DNA from: an uncultured Clostridium sp.
GTDB taxonomy: Bacteria; Bacillota_A; Clostridia; TANB77; CAG-508
Length of the DNA: 5,646 nucleotides
Reading direction: 5' to 3'
Assembly: GCA_905200315.1 (NCBI GenBank)
Contig: CAJKKA010000110.1
Span: forward strand, 1 to 5,646
The notes under the pieces are model-generated. The model ran no database searches, was not told the DNA's origin, and saw only the letters and a list, made by a program, of their open reading frames with translations. Position numbers and translations under genes: made by a program. Below, piece by piece: positions 1 through 4,213 of the stretch (positions are counted from its first letter, which is position 1; each line of letters starts with the position of its first letter).

Positions 1-53
1 TTTATTTGTTTTTCTATAATTTCTCCATATGTTGTTAATTTAATATGTATTTT

Positions 54-83
54 TTCGGGTCGTCGGGGACGCCGACCCCTACA
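54..83 (-). repeat. REP-like palindrome, copy 1
   Basis: A 30-bp unit that reads TGTAGGGG at its 5' end and CCCGAA at its 3' end on the minus strand. It is about 70% GC in very AT-rich surroundings. An outer stem GGGTCG/CGACCC continues, after one mismatch, into an inner CG/CG pair around a GGGA loop. It lies inside the transposase reading frame and next to the frame break. Palindromes of this kind are the usual partners of RAYT genes. Confidence 0.75.
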
Positions 84-131
84 ACGTCTAATTTATGTTT
101 GTTAAATATTTTAATGTTATTTTTATTTTGT

Positions 132-161
132 TTCGGGCGGACAGAGACGTCCGCCCCTACA
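132..161 (-). repeat. REP-like palindrome, copy 2
   Basis: A second 30-bp unit with the same ends as copy 1 (TGTAGGGG and CCCGAA on the minus strand) and about 67% GC. It has a perfect 8-bp stem, GGGCGGAC/GTCCGCCC, around a 6-base loop. By hand the two copies agree at about 22 of 30 positions, and the differences fall largely in the stem and loop. It is 78 bp (26 codons) from copy 1, so both are read in the same phase of the transposase frame. This copy is translated as VGADVSVRPK. Confidence 0.75.
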
Positions 162-313
162 TTTATTAATTTATTTTCGTTGCAAACTATAATTTTTGAT
201 AATAATTCTTTTCTATTTTTTATGCATATTGTTATGTAATAATATTCTTCTTTTGAATAATCATAATTTTTTAATCTAATATTTTTTTTTAATTTCAAAA
301 ATTTCCTTTCTTT

Positions 314-342
314 ATTATAACAATTTGTATTTTCTTATTCAA
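314..342 (-). promoter_or_regulatory. Sigma-A-type promoter for the transposase
   Basis: On the minus strand, TTGAAT (337-342) and a perfect TATAAT (314-319) are separated by exactly 17 bp. It points at the TTG start of the transposase at 298. The predicted +1 would be near 307, inside or just at the ribosome binding site, giving a very short leader. That is unusual and lowers confidence that this is the working start. Confidence 0.5.
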
Positions 343-459
343 GATTTTGTTATGATTTTTACCTGTTTGTTTCTGTTTTACCTCCTTCCTTTTAGATTTG
401 TTTTCATTTGGATTTTTTGAGAATAAAAAATCTTCTGAAATAAATGTTTTGAAAAAAAT

Positions 460-494
460 AAACATATTGTAAATTTTTAGTTTACAATATGTTT
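460..494. repeat. Perfect 14-bp AT-rich inverted repeat
   Basis: Arms AAACATATTGTAAA (460-473) and TTTACAATATGTTT (481-494) are perfectly complementary around a 7-base loop. Short T-runs follow on both strands. Only 2 of 14 pairs are G-C, so as RNA it is a weak terminator. It lies between divergent promoters, where a terminator is not expected. It could be an operator for a dimeric regulator, or a leftover transposon end hairpin. Confidence 0.55.
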
Positions 495-585
495 TTGTTA
501 TACTATATTTATAAAAAGAATTCAAGCATTTTTTATCTTAACTTCAAATTTTTAATTTTCTCTTTATTTTTCCCATATTTTATAG

Positions 586-614
586 TATAATAAGATTAAT
601 ATTGTAAAAAGGAG
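586..614 (+). promoter_or_regulatory. -10 element and ribosome binding site of the NfeD/SPFH operon
   Basis: A perfect TATAAT (586-591) lies 32 bp before the ATG. The hexamer 17 bp upstream, TTTATT (563-568), is a poor -35. AAGGAG (609-614) lies 9 bases before the ATG at 624 and fixes that start. The -10 is good; the promoter as a whole is plausible rather than certain. Confidence 0.45.
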
Positions 615-623
615 ATTAACATT

Positions 624-1067
624 ATGTGGAAATTTTGGTTAATAGTTTCTGGTATTTGTTTAGCTATTGAAGCAGTAACTGTTGGATTTTTAGTTTTCTG
701 GTTTGCAGTTGGAGCTCTTTTAGCTTTAATTACAAGCTTTATAACAGATAGTATTATAATTCAATCTGCTGTTTTCCTTATTAGTTCTACATTACTTATG
801 TTTTTAACTAGACCTTTTATTAATAAATACTCTTCTGAAAAAGATTCTAAAAAAACAAATGCTTTTTCAATTATCGGAAAAGAAGCTATTGTTACAGAAG
901 ATATTGATTCTATAAATGGAAAAGGTCAAATAAAAATTGGTGGAGAAATTTGGTCAGCCAAAACAGATAACAACGAAATAATACAAAAAGATAGCAAAGT
1001 TGAAATCCTTTCAATTGATGGTGTTAAAGTTTTAGTAAAAACAATTAAAACTACCACAAAAAATTAA
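624..1067 (+). CDS. NfeD-family membrane protein (short form)
   Basis: Predicted integral membrane protein of 147 residues. Hydrophobic segments cover about residues 3-20, 22-40 and 45-64. A charged linker (68-78) follows, then a C-terminal soluble domain (about 82-140) with the NfeD OB-fold pattern: IIGKEAIV, then GKGQIKIGGEIWSA (98-112), then VEILSIDGVKVLVK. The short NfeD class lacks the N-terminal ClpP-like protease domain of long NfeD proteins, and that domain is absent here. Short NfeD proteins usually accompany an SPFH protein and are thought to stabilise or modulate its membrane assemblies. That gene follows 32 bp downstream on the same strand, which supports the call. A strong AAGGAG site precedes the ATG. 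The biochemical role is not established beyond this partnership. Confidence 0.9.
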   Translation: MWKFWLIVSGICLAIEAVTVGFLVFWFAVGALLALITSFITDSIIIQSAVFLISSTLLMFLTRPFINKYSSEKDSKKTNAFSIIGKEAIVTEDIDSINGKGQIKIGGEIWSAKTDNNEIIQKDSKVEILSIDGVKVLVKTIKTTTKN

Positions 1068-1084
1068 TTGATTTTAAAATTTTT

Positions 1085-1091
1085 AAGGAGG
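1085..1091 (+). promoter_or_regulatory. Ribosome binding site that decides the SPFH start
   Basis: AAGGAGG ends on the G of the in-frame GTG at 1091. That GTG therefore cannot be served by this site. The ATG at 1100 lies 8 bases downstream and is the natural start. Confidence 0.85.
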
Positions 1092-1099
1092 TGTATGTT

Positions 1100-2005
1100 A
1101 TGTGGTTTTTAATTATTTTATTATTAATAATTTTATTCATAGCATATAAAACAATTAAAGTTGTAAAACAATCTGAAGTATACATTATAGAAAGATTAGG
1201 TAAATTTCATAAAGTAGCTGATGCTGGTCTTACAATTATCGTTCCATTTATGGACAGAGTTCGTAGTGTTGTTAGTTTAAAACAACAAACAATGGACATT
1301 CCACCACAAGGAGTTATTACTAAAGATAATGTTACAATTACTATAGATACTGTTGTTTTCTATCAAATAACAGATCCTGCTAAAGCAGTGTACGAAATTC
1401 AATCTTTGAAAAAGGGTATTGAATATTTAGCAATTACAACAATTCGTGATATTGTTGGTAAAATGGACTTAGATGAAACATTTAGTTCAAGAGATGGTAT
1501 TAACCAAAAATTAAGAGTTATTCTAGACGAAGCAACAGACAAATGGGGATGTAAAATAGACAGAGTTGAAATTAAAGACATTAATCCACCTGCAGACATT
1601 AGAGATGCAATGGAAAAACAAATGAATGCAGAAAGAAATAAAAGAGCATTAATTTTACAAGCAGAAGGTGAAAAACAATCTGCAGTTACATTAGCAGAAG
1701 GTAAAAAAGAAGCTGCAATATTAGAAGCTGAAGCAGATAAAGAGGCTCAAATAAGAAGAGCTGCCGGTGAAGCAGAAGCAATTCAAAAAATAGCAGAAGC
1801 TAAAGCTAAAGAAGTAAAAATGATTTATGATGCAATTAAGAAATCTGATCCAGATGAAAAACTAGTACAATTAAAATCTTTAGAAGCTCTAGAAGAAATT
1901 GCAAAAGGAGAAGCCAACAAAGTATTCATTCCTTTTGAAGCAACACAAGCTCTTTCAAGCTTAGGTGCAGCAAAAGAAATTTTAGTTGATAAAAAGGATA
2001 AATAA
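1100..2005 (+). CDS. SPFH/Band 7 (stomatin/prohibitin-like) membrane scaffold protein
   Basis: A 301-residue protein of typical slipin/QmcA size. Residues 1-18 form one N-terminal membrane segment. The SPFH domain spans about 22-190 and shows SEVYIIERLGKF, GLTIIVPF, the MDIPPQ/VITKDNV block, and the stomatin signature RDIVGKMDLDETFSSRDGIN (116-135). Residues about 172-242 are a long Ala/Glu/Lys coiled coil (AEGEKQSA, AEGKKEAA, AEADKEAQ, AAGEAEAI), followed by a conserved VFIPFEA tail near 275-281. These proteins oligomerise into membrane-bound rings or cages that organise microdomains and can restrain membrane proteases. It is co-transcribed with the NfeD gene 32 bp upstream, the standard pairing, and a terminator follows 4 bp after the stop. 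The start at 1100 is preferred to the GTG at 1091 because that GTG overlaps the ribosome binding site. Confidence 0.95.
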   Translation: MWFLIILLLIILFIAYKTIKVVKQSEVYIIERLGKFHKVADAGLTIIVPFMDRVRSVVSLKQQTMDIPPQGVITKDNVTITIDTVVFYQITDPAKAVYEIQSLKKGIEYLAITTIRDIVGKMDLDETFSSRDGINQKLRVILDEATDKWGCKIDRVEIKDINPPADIRDAMEKQMNAERNKRALILQAEGEKQSAVTLAEGKKEAAILEAEADKEAQIRRAAGEAEAIQKIAEAKAKEVKMIYDAIKKSDPDEKLVQLKSLEALEEIAKGEANKVFIPFEATQALSSLGAAKEILVDKKDK

Positions 2006-2009
2006 GTTC

Positions 2010-2047
2010 AAAAAACGGTGTAAATAAAAAATTACACCGTTTTTTTT
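2010..2047 (+). terminator. Intrinsic terminator of the NfeD/SPFH operon
   Basis: A perfect 14-bp stem AAAAAACGGTGTAA/TTACACCGTTTTTT (2010-2023, 2032-2045) with an 8-base A-rich loop and an eight-T run. It begins 4 bases after the stop codon. The reverse strand also has a T-rich tail, but nothing is transcribed toward it from the right. Confidence 0.93.
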
Positions 2048-2076
2048 ATTTAAAGCTTTTATTTTTATGTGAACTA

Positions 2077-2085
2077 TGATAAAAT
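2077..2085 (+). promoter_or_regulatory. Extended -10 promoter for the sigma4/alphaCTD-like gene
   Basis: TGATAAAAT is a TGn-extended -10 with hexamer TAAAAT (2080-2085). No good -35 is seen at 17-18 bp. Because a strong terminator lies just upstream (2010-2047), the following gene needs its own promoter, and this is the best candidate. It implies a leader of about 115 bases. Confidence 0.45.
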
Positions 2086-2208
2086 ACAATTGTTTTAGGC
2101 TTTTTGCCTTTATAAAATTGATGTTACTAAAATGAAAGGAGAGTAATTGTATTCATAATAATTGTAACTTACTGTGCAATAAAATAATATTATCAAGGAG
2201 GTACTACT
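2086..2208 (+). other. Long 5' leader of the sigma4/alphaCTD-like gene
   Basis: AT-rich leader of roughly 115 bases. It contains a small AGGC-TTTTT-GCCT hairpin (about 2097-2109), three AATTGT copies (from 2088, 2145 and 2159) and an orphan purine-rich AAAGGAGAG near 2137 with no convincing open frame after it. The true ribosome binding site is AAGGAGG at 2195-2201, 7 bases before the ATG. No known riboswitch class was recognised. Confidence 0.4.
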
Positions 2209-2871
2209 ATGAACAGAAAAGCTTTTACCGAAGAAAAACTTATGATTTATAAAAATAAGTTATTCATATCGGAAAAAGAGAAAAATATTGCTATTGGGCT
2301 TAGTTGCTTAATGTTAGCAATATTTAGAAAAGACACCATTGAAAGTGCAAAATTTGATAAATGTGACTATAATGAACTAAAAAATATTACATCTAATATA
2401 ATTAGCACCTTTACAGATCAGGAACAGCGGATTATAATTTCAGAATTTTGTCTTTTAGGTTACAAAAGTTCTAAAAAAACTGCAACTGAACTTGGAATAA
2501 AGCTTTCCAAAAGAACATGTAAAACTGAAGCAGAACTTTTAAAAAGATTGAGACATCCATCAACCTTACAAAAGTTCAGAAAAATTTTGTATTATGAAAA
2601 ATATTTAACCAATTATTCTATGGAATTAGAAGTAAAGCAAAAAAATATTAGAAATGAATTAAAAAATTTAAAGAGAAATCAAATTTCACTTAAAGATCCA
2701 ATTTCTAAACTCAATATTTCAACAAAAAGCTATAATATTTTAAAAAGGAAAGGAATCAATACTATTGAAGATTTGTGTTTAGAAAATACTTTAATACTTT
2801 ACGAACTTTCTAGAGAATGCAGAACCGAAATTGAAGAAAGTCTTTCTAGAATTGGATTTACTTTATCTTAA
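2209..2871 (+). CDS. Sigma region-4-like HTH joined to an RNAP alpha-CTD-like domain, putative transcription regulator
   Basis: A 220-residue soluble protein with no close named family recognised. Residues 1-60 are of unknown fold. Residues about 67-128 resemble sigma-70 region 4: FTDQEQRIIISEFCLLG, then TATELGI, then LSKRTCKTEAELLKRLRHPS, ending in FRKIL. The LLKRLRHPS-x-FRKIL end is a hallmark of region 4.2. Residues about 136-160 are a charged helix. Residues 163-220 resemble the RNA polymerase alpha C-terminal domain (DPISKLNISTKSYNILKRKG, INTIEDL, TEIEESLSRIGFTLS). In hand alignment to E. coli alpha, Arg265 is Lys173 and Asn268 is Asn176, while the NLGKKS block is changed to ELSRECR. Region 2 of sigma is absent, so it is unlikely to open promoters alone. 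It is monocistronic, with its own promoter and terminator. Binding to core polymerase or to -35/UP-like DNA is inference. Confidence 0.7.
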   Translation: MNRKAFTEEKLMIYKNKLFISEKEKNIAIGLSCLMLAIFRKDTIESAKFDKCDYNELKNITSNIISTFTDQEQRIIISEFCLLGYKSSKKTATELGIKLSKRTCKTEAELLKRLRHPSTLQKFRKILYYEKYLTNYSMELEVKQKNIRNELKNLKRNQISLKDPISKLNISTKSYNILKRKGINTIEDLCLENTLILYELSRECRTEIEESLSRIGFTLS

Positions 2872-2881
2872 TTACATCAAG

Positions 2882-2914
2882 CAGAAGAATGAATATTATC
2901 ATTCTTCTGTTTTT
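2882..2914 (+). terminator. Intrinsic terminator after the sigma4/alphaCTD-like gene
   Basis: A perfect 11-bp stem CAGAAGAATGA/TCATTCTTCTG (2882-2892, 2899-2909) with a 6-base loop and then TTTTT (2910-2914). It starts 11 bases after the stop. It lies between convergent genes, but the minus-strand side has no T-run, so it should act mainly on plus-strand transcripts. Confidence 0.9.
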
Positions 2915-2928
2915 ATATTTTATACTCA

Positions 2929-4071
2929 TTATTTTTTTCCTATTTTATTTGTTATTTCAATTATAGATTTTATTAGAAATTCTACATCTTCTTTTGTATT
3001 TTCTTCTCCAAATGTAGTTCTAAGTGAGCCTTGTATGTATTCTGCATTTAATCCTATTGCAGTTAATACGTGTGATGGTTCACTTTGCCCTGAAGTGCAT
3101 GCAGAGCCACTTGAAGCACATATTCCTAAACTATCTAATTCTAATAATAATTGTTCTCCATTTATGTTTTTAAAAGATACATTTGCATTTCCTGGTAACC
3201 TTTTTTCTTTACTTCCATTTATTTTTACATTGGGTATATTTTTTGTTATTTCATCAAAGTAGAAATCTCTTAAATTTATTAATTTATTATTATATTTTTC
3301 CAAATTCTTATCTGCCAATTCTATTGCTTTTGCTAAACCTACAATTCCTGCTATATTTTCTGTTCCTGCTCTTTTATTTTTTTCTTGGTGTCCTCCATCT
3401 TGTATTTTCTCAAATTCTACATTTTCATTAATATATATTGCCCCTACTCCCTTTGGTCCATAAAATTTATGACTTGAAAGTGAAAGTAAATCTATTCCTA
3501 ATTCTTTAACATCTATTTTTACATTTCCAACAGCTTGAACACAATCTGTATGAAAAATAACTCCCTTTTCTTTTGCAATTCTTCCAATTTTTTTTATTGG
3601 TTCTATAGTTCCTATTTCATTATTTGCAAACATTATACTTATTAAAATTGTATCTTCTCTAATGCTATTTTTTAACTCTTCCAAACTTATAAAACCATCT
3701 TTATCTACTCCAAGATATGTAACAACAAAACCATCTTTTTCTAAACTTTTACATGTATTTAATACAGCTGGATGCTCAATTTTTGTTGTTATAATATGTT
3801 TTCCTTTATTTTTGTGTTTTCTTGCAATACCTTTTATAGCTAGATTATCACTTTCACTTCCACATGAAGTAAAATAAATTTCCTTTGGTTTGCAATTTAA
3901 AACTCTTGCAACCTTTTCTCTTGAATTTTCTAAAATTTTTCTACTTTTTCTACCAATACTATATAAAGAAGAAGCATTGCCATATTCTATGCAATAATAT
4001 GGTATCATTTCTTTTAAAACTTCTTCTTTTACTGCCGTTGTAGCAGCATGGTCAAAATATCTTATTTTCAT
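2929..4071 (-). CDS. Cysteine desulfurase, NifS/IscS type (class V aminotransferase fold, PLP-dependent)
   Basis: Removes sulfur from L-cysteine as an enzyme persulfide, releasing alanine, for Fe-S cluster assembly or tRNA thiolation. The 380 residues match the usual length. Visible landmarks are YFDHAATT (5-12), His100 in IEHPAV (stacks on PLP), Asn151 in FANNEIGT, Asp176 and Gln179 in HTDCVQA, the PLP-binding Lys202 in SSHKFYGPKG, the catalytic Cys325 in SSGSACTSG, and Arg351 in GSLRTTF. All key residues are present. Group I enzymes (IscS/NifS) have this longer SSGSACTSG loop, unlike SufS. No iscU-like scaffold or mnmA is seen beside it in this window, so the dedicated acceptor is unknown; hence no gene symbol. 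AAAGGAG lies 9 bases before the ATG but is buried in a perfect hairpin. The ATG at 4071 is the only sensible start. Confidence 0.96.
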   Translation of the reverse strand: MKIRYFDHAATTAVKEEVLKEMIPYYCIEYGNASSLYSIGRKSRKILENSREKVARVLNCKPKEIYFTSCGSESDNLAIKGIARKHKNKGKHIITTKIEHPAVLNTCKSLEKDGFVVTYLGVDKDGFISLEELKNSIREDTILISIMFANNEIGTIEPIKKIGRIAKEKGVIFHTDCVQAVGNVKIDVKELGIDLLSLSSHKFYGPKGVGAIYINENVEFEKIQDGGHQEKNKRAGTENIAGIVGLAKAIELADKNLEKYNNKLINLRDFYFDEITKNIPNVKINGSKEKRLPGNANVSFKNINGEQLLLELDSLGICASSGSACTSGQSEPSHVLTAIGLNAEYIQGSLRTTFGEENTKEDVEFLIKSIIEITNKIGKK

Positions 4072-4075
4072 AATA

Positions 4076-4111
4076 AAAACTCCTTTTTAAATAATATTAA
4101 AAAGGAGTTTT
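4076..4111 (-). promoter_or_regulatory. Hairpin containing the cysteine desulfurase Shine-Dalgarno; possible terminator or attenuator
   Basis: Perfect 15-bp stem AAAACTCCTTTTTAA/TTAAAAAGGAGTTTT with a 6-base loop. On the minus-strand transcript the 3' arm carries the AAAGGAG ribosome binding site and the 5' arm a full anti-Shine-Dalgarno, so folding hides the site. The stem is followed by TTTTTATT before the ATG, so it also looks like an intrinsic terminator for transcription arriving from the RCC1 gene. Confidence 0.75.
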
Positions 4112-4213
4112 ATTTATGATATTTTTTTAAATGTAAGTAGCTTTGCCTTAACAATGCTCATTGCTTTTTCCATAAATTTATGACTTTAATAATTTTTTAA
4201 TTTATTTTTAATT

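Larger units (their letters stand above)
1..298 (-). pseudogene. REP-associated tyrosine transposase (RAYT, Y1/HUH family), 5' part, frame-disrupted
   Basis: RAYT proteins are single-strand HUH nucleases linked to dispersal of REP palindromes. The first ~45 residues match the family N-terminus: RLKNYDYSKEEYYYITICIKN, read as R-L-K-N-Y-D-Y then the strand Y-Y-I-T-I-C and N-R-K-E-L. Translation starts at a TTG (296-298) preceded by AAAGGA at 304-309. The original frame reaches a TAA at 35-37. The next expected RAYT block, IKLTTYGEIIEKQI, is read from 44 down to 3 in a different frame, which is open only from base 92 downward. The frame break therefore falls in about 38-95, where a 30-bp palindrome sits (54-83). 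The HUH motif and catalytic Tyr would lie beyond base 1. This is most likely a decayed copy; a sequencing indel is the main alternative. Confidence 0.75.
299..623. other. Divergent intergenic region, no gene seen
   Basis: This stretch separates the minus-strand transposase from the plus-strand NfeD operon. It is extremely AT-rich. It contains the transposase promoter, an AT-rich inverted repeat (460-494), an extended -10-like TGTTATACT (496-504, plus strand) without a convincing -35, and the TATAAT of the NfeD operon. The minus-strand open frame across 295-525 has low-complexity Lys/Asn/Ile composition and no ribosome binding site, so it is not called as a gene. Confidence 0.6.

Noticed and set aside
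54..161. CRISPR-like array from the two GC-rich repeats
   Set aside because: Only two copies, imperfect match, located inside a transposase gene; palindromes with RAYT context explain them better.
45..239. Plus-strand 64-codon frame over the REP copies
   Set aside because: Antisense shadow of the transposase; composition is Phe/Leu-rich with no ribosome binding site.
295..525. 76-codon minus-strand open frame overlapping the transposase start
   Set aside because: Low-complexity Lys/Asn/Ile composition, no ribosome binding site at its ATG, spans the inverted repeat and the transposase promoter; looks like chance in AT-rich DNA.
2097..2109. AGGC-TTTTT-GCCT hairpin as a terminator or riboswitch
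   Set aside because: Only a 4-bp stem with a short interrupted T-run; too weak to call.
2831..3262. Plus-strand 143-codon frame overlapping the end of the sigma4/alphaCTD-like gene
   Set aside because: Antisense to the cysteine desulfurase and crosses a strong terminator; no ribosome binding site.
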